From assembly GCA_937885695.1 (NCBI GenBank), contig CALABP010000091.1, forward strand, positions 1-29,081: a stretch of 29,081 bases of DNA. Reading direction: 5' to 3'. The DNA comes from DTU089 sp002440045. GTDB lineage: Bacteria; Bacillota; Clostridia; Oscillospirales; Acutalibacteraceae. The notes beneath the pieces were generated by a model. It searched no databases. It was given only the letters and a program-made list of their open reading frames with translations, and was not told the origin of the DNA. The position numbers were made by a program, and so were the translations under genes. This document shows positions 1-7,395 of the stretch, one piece after another. Positions within the stretch are counted from its first letter, which is position 1; each line of letters opens with the position of its first letter.

Positions 1-2
1 AG

Positions 3-46
3 GAGAAAAACGCCCGAGGATGCGGAAAATAAAGCTTTTAGGGCGT
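3..46 (-). terminator. Possible terminator of the MerR/AKR operon
   Basis: Read on the minus strand, ACGCCC (46-41) can pair with GGGCGT (15-10), followed by a run of five T. The stem is only 6 bp and the loop is 25 nt, so this is a weak call. It lies 28 nt beyond the stop codon of the DUF1893 gene, the last gene of the operon. Confidence 0.35.
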
Positions 47-73
47 ATCGGTTCGACCCTCTTATGCCTAACT

Positions 74-499
74 TTATTTTACTTGTTTTTCTCTCATTTT
101 GTCAAGCTTTTCAAATATAAGCTTAACGCCGGTTTCAACATCCGAAACGGAAAAGACGGTGCTTTCCATCGGGCACATTCCCGTTTTGTCGCGATTAATG
201 ATATAGGGAACAAGCGTGTTATATGAAACCCTGACGCCGCAGGACTCAAAAAGCTCTTTTGCGCTTTGGGAAACCGTCTCGCCGAAAACCTCTTTTACGC
301 CGGCTTTAATAAACAGCATCGCCGCCGCTTTGCCTATCACCTTGTCTGCGGCAAAAAAGCCCGAAAAGCTTTTTCCCTCGCGCAAAAAATCGACCATAGG
401 CGCAACGCCGCGCTTATCGCTTGTTATTACCTCACCGTCTTTTGCAAGCGCCAGCGTATGGCGCGAAAGCTCTTCTTTTGCAAGCATTAAATCAGTCAT
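74..499 (-). CDS. DUF1893 family protein
   Basis: A 141-residue soluble protein with no signal peptide or membrane helix. Its length, the opening MTDLMLAKEELSRHTLALAKD, the G-x-FF-A-D-K-V-I-G-K-A-A motif near residues 47-59 and the YNTLVPYIINRDKTGMCPME stretch near 94-113 match my memory of the DUF1893 family. That family is reported to have a cytidine-deaminase-like fold but has no settled reaction. The ATG at 497-499 overlaps the end of the upstream ECF S-component gene by 8 bp, so the two are translationally coupled. It is the last gene of the MerR-headed operon. Function unknown; the family call is fairly secure. Confidence 0.75.
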   Translation of the reverse strand: MTDLMLAKEELSRHTLALAKDGEVITSDKRGVAPMVDFLREGKSFSGFFAADKVIGKAAAMLFIKAGVKEVFGETVSQSAKELFESCGVRVSYNTLVPYIINRDKTGMCPMESTVFSVSDVETGVKLIFEKLDKMREKQVK

Positions 500-1076
500 T
501 ATTTTTGCTCCTGTTAAGGCATTTGTTAAGCCACATAACTGTTACGGGAACAAGCACGAGCTGTAAAAGAAGCCCGGGAATACCCGTTAAAATCTGCGAC
601 CATATCATAGCGGGCGTAAAGGATACGACGCCCTTGAAAATAACCGAGAGGAGCAAAAACATTCCTCTGCCGCAAAGTGCCGAAAGCGCGACGGCGGCAA
701 AAGAAAGTGCGGGCTTATCAGAGATTTTCTTTGAAAAAGCGCCGCAGACAACAGCAAAAACAAGAAGCTCCGCCGCCATAAACGGAAGTCTTTCAAGCGC
801 AGGCATTGCATTGCCGAACGCCGAGGTTAAAAGATAGCTTAAAACGGGCGAAATAACGCCGACAAAAGCGCCGTATTTTGAGCCGAGCACGCATGCGCCG
901 AGCACCACGGGAAGATACATCGGCAAAAGCATTATGCCTGCCTTAGCGCCGACTGCAAGGTGAGCTAACTGCGGCAAAACAACCGCAAGTGCGACACAGC
1001 CTGCCGCAACAATCATTTTAACGGTAACTGCCGTTCTTTCAGAAACCGTTTTTCTTTTAAGTACATTTTCAAGCAT
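492..1076 (-). CDS. ECF transporter S component (substrate-binding membrane subunit)
   Basis: A 194-residue, very hydrophobic protein with about six predicted helices (roughly residues 18-36, 42-63, 66-87, 97-114, 122-145 and 155-180). The length and the small-residue-rich helices fit the integral S subunits of energy-coupling factor transporters, which capture vitamins or related small molecules and hand them to a shared EcfA/A'/T module. No EcfA or EcfT gene is present here, so it would use a module encoded elsewhere (group II arrangement). The ATG follows an AGGAG motif that overlaps the 3' end of the preceding reductase gene, leaving only 4 nt between stop and start. The substrate cannot be read from the sequence. 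Confidence 0.75.
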   Translation of the reverse strand: MLENVLKRKTVSERTAVTVKMIVAAGCVALAVVLPQLAHLAVGAKAGIMLLPMYLPVVLGACVLGSKYGAFVGVISPVLSYLLTSAFGNAMPALERLPFMAAELLVFAVVCGAFSKKISDKPALSFAAVALSALCGRGMFLLLSVIFKGVVSFTPAMIWSQILTGIPGLLLQLVLVPVTVMWLNKCLNRSKNND

Positions 1077-1080
1077 AATA

Positions 1081-2187
1081 TCATTCTCCTATAAAATATT
1101 TTGAAATTTTGTTCATTCGTTCCTGCTGTTTCACTTTAAACGGACAGCGCCTGTTGCAGTGGCCGCAGGAAATGCAGGCGTCGGCGTTGACTTTAAGTTT
1201 TTTATAATGGTCGTGCGCCATTTTGTCGCCCGCAAGCGAAAGGTCGTAATATTTGTTGACAAGCCCTATGTCAATCCCCGCGGGGCAAGGCTCGCAGTGA
1301 TTGCAGTAAACACAGCTTCCGACGGCGCTTTCGGGCGTAAAGCCCGCTATTACGGAATAGTCGTTTTCCTCGCGCGATGAGTCAAAAAACTTAAGAAGCT
1401 CACAAAGGTCGTCACAGCTTCGCACCCCGGGGACTGCCGCAACAACGGCAGGTCTGTCGAGCACATACTGAAGACATTGATTTTTTGTAAGCGCCGTTTT
1501 AAACGGCGAAGAGCTTTTTTGAAGCAGCTTTCCGCCGTGGAACGGCTTCATAACCGAAATTCCCACGCCGTCGCGCTCACAGCGGCGAAACAACTCGGCG
1601 CGCTGTGAAACGGTGCCTATGCCGTACTCGTCGCCGTACTGAAAATCGTATGCGGCGTTTATCGAGAACATCATAATATCAAAAAGCCCCGTATCCAAAA
1701 GCGCGTTTGCAACCGACGGCGTATGCGACGAAAACCCGAGATGATGCAAAATGCCGCGGCTTTTAAGCTCTTTGACGTAATCAAAAATGCCGTTTTCTTC
1801 AATATCGCGAATGTCGTTTTCTTCATCGACGCAATGAAGAAATCCGAAATCGGCATAATCGGTTTTAAGTAACGTCATCTCCTTTGAAAACGTCTCTTTA
1901 ATCTTTTTAAGATTGCGCGACCAGCCGTATTCGCCCTTTTCGTTATAAACCGCGCCGAAATGAAGCTGAAAATACACGTCTTTTCTTATATCCTTTATCG
2001 CGTTGCCGAACGGCTCATAAACAGAAGCCCCGCCCGCGCAAAGGTCAAAAAAGTTTATTCCGTTCTCGGCGGCATTTCTTATAACCTTTTCAATTTCTTC
2101 GGGCGGTGCGTTTTGTATTCCGCCCATTCCGAGACCGAGCGTGCAGATATTTTCATCTCCGCGTTTTAATTTTCTGTATTCTTTCAT
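1081..2187 (-). CDS. Aldo/keto reductase with C-terminal 2[4Fe-4S] domain, atypical active site
   Basis: A 368-residue protein: an aldo/keto reductase (TIM-barrel) domain at about 1-280, then a ferredoxin-like tail. Two cysteine groups are visible, C292/C295/C298/C301 and C338/C341/C344/C348, each followed by Pro, as expected for two [4Fe-4S] clusters. Of the usual AKR tetrad Asp-Tyr-Lys-His, D48, Y57 and H118 can be placed, but the strand that should carry Lys reads VYFQLHFG, so the Lys appears to be replaced (see findings). The start overlaps the stop of the upstream reductase by 4 bp (ATGA), so the pair is co-translated. Fe-S-tailed AKRs are common in anaerobes and probably use ferredoxin-type electron transfer; the substrate is unknown. 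Confidence 0.85.
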   Translation of the reverse strand: MKEYRKLKRGDENICTLGLGMGGIQNAPPEEIEKVIRNAAENGINFFDLCAGGASVYEPFGNAIKDIRKDVYFQLHFGAVYNEKGEYGWSRNLKKIKETFSKEMTLLKTDYADFGFLHCVDEENDIRDIEENGIFDYVKELKSRGILHHLGFSSHTPSVANALLDTGLFDIMMFSINAAYDFQYGDEYGIGTVSQRAELFRRCERDGVGISVMKPFHGGKLLQKSSSPFKTALTKNQCLQYVLDRPAVVAAVPGVRSCDDLCELLKFFDSSREENDYSVIAGFTPESAVGSCVYCNHCEPCPAGIDIGLVNKYYDLSLAGDKMAHDHYKKLKVNADACISCGHCNRRCPFKVKQQERMNKISKYFIGE

Positions 2188-3299
2188 TTCTTTTCAAACT
2201 CTTCTACAACATCTTTAAGAAGCTTTCTTATTTCAAGGTGCTGCGGACAGCTTCTTTCGCACTTCCCGCATTCTATGCAGTCCGAAGCCTTGCCGCCTTT
2301 TTTGGTGTAGACCTCTTCGTAATAATAATCGGCATTCCAATCGTGATAAACATTTTTTGCGTTCATACACGAAAACAAATCGGGAATCAGAATGTGCTTC
2401 GGGCAGCCGTCGGTGCAATAGCGGCACGCGGTACACGGAATAAGGTGCTGTTTTTTAAGTATTTCGCTGACCTTTAAAACGGCTTCGTGCTCGCTGTCGC
2501 TTAACGGCTTAAAGTCTTTCATATAAGAAAGGTTATCAAGCATTTGCTCTGTGTTGCTCATGCCCGAAAGCACCATAAACACATTTTCAAAGCCTGCCGC
2601 AAAGCGTATTGCATAGCTTGCGGGCGAGCCGCCGTTTTGCTCTTCAAACACTTTTTTTGCTTCGTCGGGCAAATTCACAAGAGTGCCGCCCTTTACAGGC
2701 TCCATAATTATAACGGGTTTGTTGTGCTTTACGCACACGTCATAGCATTTTTTGCTCTGAACGGCGGGGTCGTCAAAATCGACGTAATTAAGCTGAATCT
2801 GAACAACCTCAACCTCGGGGTACTCGGTAAGTATTTCGTCAAGCACGTCTGCCGTATCGTGGAAAGAAATGCCGAGGTGCTTTATTTTGCCCTCTTTTTT
2901 AAATTCAAGCGCCGTTTCGTATGCGCGGCATTTTTTGTATTTTTCAAAAATGCTTTTGCTTTGGGCGTGCATAAGATAAAAATCAAAATAATCGGTTTTG
3001 CAGGCTTCAAGCTGTGTTTCAAGAAGAGGCCTTATTTCTTCCTCGCTGTTAAAAAGCGAATTTGAAAGCTTGTCGGTAAGAATAAAGCTTTCGCGCGGGT
3101 AACGCGCCGAAATACACTCGCCTATTGCGCTTTCGCTTTTGGTGGCAAGATAGACACGCGCCGTGTCGAAATAGTTGAAGCCCTCTGCCATAAACATATC
3201 GACCATTTTTGAAAACTCTTTAAGGTCTACGTTTTCGCCGTTCATAGGAAGGCGCATACAGCCAAAGCCGAAATTTTTCTTAACGCCGGGAAAAGTCAT
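2184..3299 (-). CDS. Aldo/keto reductase with C-terminal 2[4Fe-4S] domain
   Basis: A 371-residue protein if started at the ATG at 3299, which has a good AGAGGAG site 9 nt upstream; an in-frame start 24 bp earlier lacks one. The AKR barrel carries the complete tetrad D45, Y50, K77 and H111. The tail has two [4Fe-4S] motifs, C289/C292/C295/C299 and C341/C344/C347/C351. It follows the MerR gene with a 1-base stop/start overlap (TAATG) and overlaps the second reductase by 4 bp. The family reduces carbonyl compounds or acts as a flavin-free oxidoreductase linked to Fe-S centres. Its position directly behind a MerR regulator suggests induction by an electrophile or aldehyde, which is inference. Confidence 0.88.
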   Translation of the reverse strand: MTFPGVKKNFGFGCMRLPMNGENVDLKEFSKMVDMFMAEGFNYFDTARVYLATKSESAIGECISARYPRESFILTDKLSNSLFNSEEEIRPLLETQLEACKTDYFDFYLMHAQSKSIFEKYKKCRAYETALEFKKEGKIKHLGISFHDTADVLDEILTEYPEVEVVQIQLNYVDFDDPAVQSKKCYDVCVKHNKPVIIMEPVKGGTLVNLPDEAKKVFEEQNGGSPASYAIRFAAGFENVFMVLSGMSNTEQMLDNLSYMKDFKPLSDSEHEAVLKVSEILKKQHLIPCTACRYCTDGCPKHILIPDLFSCMNAKNVYHDWNADYYYEEVYTKKGGKASDCIECGKCERSCPQHLEIRKLLKDVVEEFEKK

Positions 3300-3709
3300 T
3301 ATTTTTGCTCCTCTCTTAAACATTCACAGGGTTTTTCGTCCCATGAGATTTTGCCTGTTTTCACCGCTTCTTCATACTTTGAAATTTTGTAGTTAAGGCG
3401 GCTTAACATCTCGTCTATTTTTTCTTTTTGTGAAATAAGCGCCTCGCGCTGCTCCGACAAAAGCTCAAGACGCGCTTTGAACGTTGAGTCGCCGAGCCTT
3501 GAAAGCCTTACATATTCGATTATCGCTTCTATCGGAAGCCCCGCAGAACGCATACACAAAACAAGCTCGACCCATTTTATATCGTCTTCGCCGTAATTTC
3601 GTATTCCGCCCTCTGTTCTTTCGACCGGCGGAATCATTCCGACGCGTTCGTAATACCTCAATGTGTCGCTCGAAATTCCGTATTTTTCGCTTACTTCTTT
3701 TATCGTCAC
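3299..3709 (-). CDS. MerR family transcriptional regulator (AdhR/aldehyde-response type)
   Basis: A 136-residue regulator. The N-terminal winged helix contains the MerR signature ISSDTLRYYERVGMIPPV (about 12-29), followed by a long coiled-coil dimerisation helix around 75-118. The short C-terminus has only a CEC motif (residues 129-131), not a metal-binding loop like that of MerR or CueR, so a small-molecule or aldehyde sensor of the AdhR/NmlR kind is more likely than a metal sensor. The start is GTG with AGGTG 7 nt upstream. Its own promoter (3734-3764) carries a dyad in an overlong spacer, so autoregulation of the whole five-gene operon is likely. Confidence 0.88.
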   Translation of the reverse strand: MTIKEVSEKYGISSDTLRYYERVGMIPPVERTEGGIRNYGEDDIKWVELVLCMRSAGLPIEAIIEYVRLSRLGDSTFKARLELLSEQREALISQKEKIDEMLSRLNYKISKYEEAVKTGKISWDEKPCECLREEQK

Positions 3710-3733
3710 GCTTTTTCACCTCGCTTAATTCAT

Positions 3734-3764
3734 ATTGTATACCTTAGAGTTTACTCAAAGTCAA
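3734..3764 (-). promoter_or_regulatory. MerR-type promoter with operator dyad in a 19-bp spacer
   Basis: On the minus strand: -35 TTGACT (3764-3759), a 19-bp spacer and -10 TACAAT (3739-3734). A near-perfect dyad CTTTGAGTAAACTCTAAG (3760-3743) lies between the two boxes. The 19-bp spacing and the dyad placement are hallmarks of promoters that MerR proteins activate by untwisting DNA. The sequence resembles operators I recall for AdhR-like regulators. Confidence 0.8.
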
Positions 3765-3818
3765 GGGGTATTTTTAAAAAATTTTTTGGACATATTTTTA
3801 AAAATTTTTTTGGAAAAG

Positions 3819-3852
3819 AAAAAACGGGTCGCCTAACTGCAACCCGTTTTTT
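3819..3852 (-). terminator. Rho-independent terminator after the SGNH hydrolase
   Basis: An 11-bp stem AAAAAACGGGT / ACCCGTTTTTT (3819-3829 with 3842-3852) with a 12-nt loop. It has T-runs on both strands, so it could act bidirectionally. It lies 21 nt past the stop of the SGNH hydrolase and insulates the downstream MerR operon. Confidence 0.85.
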
Positions 3853-3873
3853 ATTTCATAAAATATTATAATG

Positions 3874-5559
3874 TTACTTTACCGTCTTTTTGCCGCGTTT
3901 TTTAGAAGCTATAAACACTGCGGCAATAACGCCCGCTGTAAGAGCCAGCAAAAGTAAAATTCCGCTTATTACAAACAGCAGTGTTTTTAAAGACGAATTG
4001 CTGTTGCCTTTAACCGCCGTTCCGACCTGCATATTTGAAATGCCGTCAGCAGCGCCGGGATTGTGGTTGATGTTTATAACCTCGCCCGCGCTTTGAGTTG
4101 TATCCTCTTCGCTTGTTTCCTCCGCGTTTTGAGAGGGCTTTTCGCTCGGCTTTGTTTCGTCTTTAACAGCCGGCGTCAAAGAGTTTGCGGGGGTTTCGGG
4201 CTTTTCGGTTTTTTCGCCCCACGACGGAATGTTGTTGCCGTAAATGAGTGTTTTAAGCGGGGTCAAAGCCTCTTTAAAATCGCCCAAAAACTTTTCGGGA
4301 ATGGCGTCAACAGCTTCAATCTGCCCTTCTGTGGCAAAATGCGCACCGTCTATTGTGAAGATGTCTTTAAGCTTGAAAATGTCGCTTTCGTCTCTTAAAA
4401 CAGAAAGGTCAATATACCCGTCTGATTCTTTGTTTGTTCTTATCCATTCGTTAACTTCATCGCAAACGGACTGCGCTTCTTCGTCCCATGTAAGGTCAAC
4501 GCCGCTTGTCAAAAGCTCTCTTGTGTAGCCCTTCCACGGGGTAATTTCAAAGAAATAAATCTGAATGCCGTTTTTGTGTGCGTCGTGAATAAGCTTTTTG
4601 TAGCCGTTTATAATATCCTCAACCGAAGCTTCAGGGGCTTTGCCCTTCATACTTTTTGTTCTCGGGTGAAGAATGTCGTTAACGCCGACTTTTACAAAAA
4701 TCTTTGAAACGCCCTTTTGCTTTATTGCGTCGTCTGCGAAGCGGTCAACGGTTGCGGGGCCGTAAATATTGCCGATAAGCCCAACGCCGTCATAAAGAAG
4801 CCTGTTTCCTGCGACTGCCTGCTGTAAAACGCCTATGTTCTTAACGCCCGAGCCGACAAGCTTTTGCGCAACAAGCACGGGAATGTCGTTTGCAAGGGTC
4901 GAGTCGCCGATAAACACTATCGACGAAGCGTCGCTCGCCCAAACGTCCATATTAATAAGATACGGTATGGTGTTGTAAGCAAGACCCGAAATTTCGTTTT
5001 TTGCAAGAACGCTGTTGGAAAGCGTTTTTTCCGTGAGCTTGTTGCCTGTTGTGATGTATGCCTTTGCGCCGACAAAGCCCTCGGTGCGCATTTGCTGATA
5101 AGCCGAAACATAATACGTCACGGCAATTGCGTCAAGCGCTTCGACCTTCATATCAACTGGGTCTGTGTATGCGTATTCGCCCGCCGCCACAGAAAACGAC
5201 TCTGCCCCGCGAACCTTTAAGGGGATTATCGTTTCGGTAAGAATTTCGTTTGAATCCTCCCCGACGGCGCGCGCAACGTTTATTCCGTTGATTTTAATTG
5301 CGGTGTTGCCGAAGCGGTTTGAAATTTTAAAGCGAACTCTTGTGCCCGAAATAGTGGGTTTAAGAATAATTCTGACGGTTGAATTCATCAAAAAATCCGA
5401 AAGCTTTACGCCGTTGCTTTCAACAACAGCCTCTACGGGAGTGGTGCTCCATGCGCCGACCCATCTACTGTCATCGGCGGCATACGCCCCGACCGAAAAA
5501 GCCGAGAGCATTAAAATTATACACAAAACAGCGGCAAAAGCTCTTTTTAATTTTGTCAT
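3874..5559 (-). CDS. Secreted, C-terminally anchored SGNH/GDSL hydrolase
   Basis: A 561-residue exported protein. The ATG at 5559 is preceded by AAGGTGA and followed by a classic signal peptide (KLKR then a hydrophobic core, likely cleaved after AYA at residue 27). A beta-rich N-terminal domain (about 30-210) precedes the SGNH domain: block I GDS with nucleophile S220, G251-N252 in block II, GxND with N294/D295, and DGAH with D404 and H407. A Pro/Glu/Thr-rich linker (about 448-520) leads to a membrane helix (about 524-550) and a Lys/Arg tail, so the enzyme is displayed outside on the membrane. The family hydrolyses esters, often acetyl groups on carbohydrates or lipids; the exact substrate is unknown. 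A strong terminator follows, so it is probably monocistronic. Confidence 0.87.
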   Translation of the reverse strand: MTKLKRAFAAVLCIILMLSAFSVGAYAADDSRWVGAWSTTPVEAVVESNGVKLSDFLMNSTVRIILKPTISGTRVRFKISNRFGNTAIKINGINVARAVGEDSNEILTETIIPLKVRGAESFSVAAGEYAYTDPVDMKVEALDAIAVTYYVSAYQQMRTEGFVGAKAYITTGNKLTEKTLSNSVLAKNEISGLAYNTIPYLINMDVWASDASSIVFIGDSTLANDIPVLVAQKLVGSGVKNIGVLQQAVAGNRLLYDGVGLIGNIYGPATVDRFADDAIKQKGVSKIFVKVGVNDILHPRTKSMKGKAPEASVEDIINGYKKLIHDAHKNGIQIYFFEITPWKGYTRELLTSGVDLTWDEEAQSVCDEVNEWIRTNKESDGYIDLSVLRDESDIFKLKDIFTIDGAHFATEGQIEAVDAIPEKFLGDFKEALTPLKTLIYGNNIPSWGEKTEKPETPANSLTPAVKDETKPSEKPSQNAEETSEEDTTQSAGEVININHNPGAADGISNMQVGTAVKGNSNSSLKTLLFVISGILLLLALTAGVIAAVFIASKKRGKKTVK

Positions 5560-5605
5560 ATAATCACCTTCCGATATTATTGCTCTACACCTGTAGCGTG
5601 AACAA

Positions 5606-5614
5606 ATTATATCA
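5606..5614 (-). promoter_or_regulatory. Extended -10 promoter of the SGNH hydrolase
   Basis: The minus strand reads TGATATAAT, a perfect -10 with the TGn extension, 46 nt upstream of the ATG. No good -35 box lies 16-18 bp upstream, which is consistent with an extended -10 promoter. Confidence 0.6.
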
Positions 5615-5693
5615 TCGGAATGTAAAATGATTATTCCCTTTAAGAAAATATTTTTGCGCGCGGCGGCGCTTCGCCCGAAAAACGGCGTAAAAT

Positions 5694-5721
5694 AAGGGCT
5701 TGCGCCGTTCTGCAAGCCCTT
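5694..5721 (-). terminator. Terminator of lexA
   Basis: A 10-bp perfect stem AAGGGCTTGC / GCAAGCCCTT with an 8-nt loop, 51 nt beyond the lexA stop codon. On the minus strand it is followed by a moderately T-rich ATTTTA. Confidence 0.7.
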
Positions 5722-5772
5722 GAATTTAAGAATTATTAATAATTATTTTCGCATTTCGGAACAAAATTATGT

Positions 5773-6363
5773 TCAATAGTACCTCATAAGCGCGATTACC
5801 TTGCCGAGAATTGCAACCTCGTCTGTAATAATCGGCTCAAACTCGTCGTTTTCGGGCTGAAGCCTGAAATGACCGTTTTCTTTATAAAAGCGCTTTACGG
5901 TGGCTTCGTCGTCAATCATTGCGACAACAATTTCGCCGTTTGAAGCGTAGGGCGTTTTTTCGGCGATGACAATATCGCCGTTTAAAATGCCCGCCCAAAG
6001 CATACTTTCGCCGCGAACCCTTAAAGCAAAAAGCGATTTATCGCGTGACACTCTTCCCGAATACGGAATATACCCTTCTATTTGCTCAACGGCAAGTATG
6101 GGCATACCCGCCGTTACCGTGCCGAGAAGCGGAACGTGTGTAACGTTTTCTGCCTGCCCCAAAATTCTTATAGAACGTTTTAAAAGCGGGTCGCGCATAA
6201 TATAGCCCGCCTTTTCGAGCGAGTCAAGGTTGCTTTGCACCGACGAAGTTGATTTAAGCCCCACAGCCGCGCCGATTTCTCTGACTGACGGGGGAACGCC
6301 GTCCTGCGAGCGCTCCACAAGAAATTCGTATATCTTTTTTTGAGTCTCGTTAATTGGTTCCAA
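5773..6363 (-). CDS. lexA: LexA repressor (SOS response)
   Basis: A 196-residue protein counted from a TTG start at 6363, which has AAGGGTG 5 nt upstream. Earlier in-frame ATGs would add residues with no ribosome site. An N-terminal winged helix (about 1-70, with PSVREIGAAVGLKSTSSVQ as recognition region) joins a peptidase S24 domain. The autocleavage site A85-G86 and the Ser-Lys dyad S120 (GESM) and K157 (TVKRF) are intact, so RecA-stimulated self-cleavage should work. It represses DNA-damage genes and usually its own gene. A TATAAT box lies upstream at 6398-6403 and LexA-like dyads flank it, consistent with autoregulation. It is divergent from the polysaccharide deacetylase gene. Confidence 0.95.
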   Translation of the reverse strand: MEPINETQKKIYEFLVERSQDGVPPSVREIGAAVGLKSTSSVQSNLDSLEKAGYIMRDPLLKRSIRILGQAENVTHVPLLGTVTAGMPILAVEQIEGYIPYSGRVSRDKSLFALRVRGESMLWAGILNGDIVIAEKTPYASNGEIVVAMIDDEATVKRFYKENGHFRLQPENDEFEPIITDEVAILGKVIALMRYY

Positions 6364-6397
6364 GAAATCACCCTTCCGAACAAACATTCTGTTTTTT

Positions 6398-6403
6398 ATT
6401 ATA
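6398..6403 (-). promoter_or_regulatory. -10 box of the lexA promoter
   Basis: A perfect TATAAT on the minus strand, 34 nt upstream of the TTG start. The -35 is poor. A candidate operator half-match GAACAAACATTC (6378-6389) lies just downstream, around the expected start of transcription. Confidence 0.6.
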
Positions 6404-6426
6404 ATAACACATAAAACCGAAAAAAG

Positions 6427-6442
6427 CAAACATTTGTTTGCA
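6427..6442. promoter_or_regulatory. LexA-box-like dyad between lexA and the deacetylase
   Basis: GCAAACATTTGTTTGC: two perfect 6-bp arms around a 4-bp centre. It has the same geometry as the Gram-positive SOS box (GAAC-N4-GTTC), with A/T in place of G/C at one position per arm. It lies in the divergent promoter region upstream of the lexA -10. Its right arm overlaps a weak candidate -35 (TTGCAA, 6439-6444) that is 17 bp from CATAGT (6462-6467) for the plus-strand gene. Confidence 0.5.
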
Positions 6443-6484
6443 ATTTTTGAAAAATTTTTTCATAGTGATGTTAAGGGTGATTTT

Positions 6485-7351
6485 ATGTATAAAACCTTAA
6501 GCTTTAAAACTCTTTCGGCAGTGAGCGGCGGCGTATGCGTTCTGCTCATTTTATCGGCGGCGCTGTCGGCGGTTTTCCCCGTGAAAGACGTTTTAGCCCC
6601 CGAAACGCGCCAACTTTCAATAATTATGTATCACCAAATAAGCGAAAACCGTTCAATATGGGGCAACTATGTCATTCCCGAAGAAAAGCTTCGCGCCGAT
6701 TTTCAATATATGAAAGACAACGGCTTTAACCCCGTCAGTCTTAAAACCGTGCAGGATTTTGTTTCGGGAAAGAGCCGCACGCTGCCGAAAAACGCCGTGG
6801 TTATTACGTTTGACGACGGCGAGCGCAGTTTTTTGACAAAGGTTTTGCCGCTTTTAAAGGAGTTTAATTACCCTGCGGTGGTGTCGATTGTCGGCGCGCT
6901 TGCCGATATGTATACAAAAAGCGGCGAAACGAACGACGCCTATGCCTATCTTAACTGGGACGACATTAAAGAGCTTTCAAAAGAGCCGCTTATTGAAATA
7001 GGCAATCATTCTTACAATATGCACTCGCTCGGCACGCGCCGCGGTATGGGAAAAATATACGGCGAAAGCGACGAAGCGTATAAAAAAATCATAGCCTCCG
7101 ATTTCGGACTTTTGCACACTGCTTTTAAAGAGCGCCTTTTAAATCAGCCGACAATTCTTGCCTACCCTTACGGCATAAGAAACAACATACTTTTTGAATA
7201 TGCAAAAAGCGAGGGCTACACGGTGACGCTTACTTGCAGCGAAAAAATAAACAGGCTTAAAGAAAACGGCTCTCTTTATGAGCTCGGCCGCTTTAACAGA
7301 CCGTATAAAGAGAGCTGTGAAACCTTTTTTGCAAAATTAGAGCAGAGTTAA
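6485..7351 (+). CDS. Membrane-anchored polysaccharide deacetylase (NodB/CE4 family)
   Basis: A 288-residue protein. The ATG at 6485 follows AAGGGTGA, whereas an upstream in-frame ATG at 6434 has no ribosome site and lies inside the operator region. One N-terminal membrane helix (about 12-31) has no obvious cleavage site, so it is probably an anchor with the enzyme outside. CE4 motifs: TFDDG with D110 and D111 (base and metal ligand), HSYNMH with H175 and H180 (metal ligands in the PgaB/IcaB spacing), and AYPYG (226-230). The family removes N- or O-acetyl groups from peptidoglycan, exopolysaccharide or chitin-like sugars. Divergent from lexA, so SOS-linked expression is possible but unproven. 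Convergent with the next gene. Confidence 0.88.
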   Translation: MYKTLSFKTLSAVSGGVCVLLILSAALSAVFPVKDVLAPETRQLSIIMYHQISENRSIWGNYVIPEEKLRADFQYMKDNGFNPVSLKTVQDFVSGKSRTLPKNAVVITFDDGERSFLTKVLPLLKEFNYPAVVSIVGALADMYTKSGETNDAYAYLNWDDIKELSKEPLIEIGNHSYNMHSLGTRRGMGKIYGESDEAYKKIIASDFGLLHTAFKERLLNQPTILAYPYGIRNNILFEYAKSEGYTVTLTCSEKINRLKENGSLYELGRFNRPYKESCETFFAKLEQS

Positions 7352-7395
7352 GGCATAAAAAATTAATTTCCCCGCCGTCAGGCTTTCTTATGCCT
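7351..7395. terminator. Possible shared terminator between convergent genes
   Basis: An 8-bp stem AGGCATAA / TTATGCCT (7351-7358 with 7388-7395) spans both stop codons. The loop is long (29 nt) and there is no clear T-run, so this is a weak candidate. Confidence 0.35.

Noticed and set aside
20..226. Plus-strand open frame with a signal-like start at the left edge
   Set aside because: It overlaps the 3' part of the DUF1893 gene on the other strand and has no coding character beyond a chance hydrophobic stretch.
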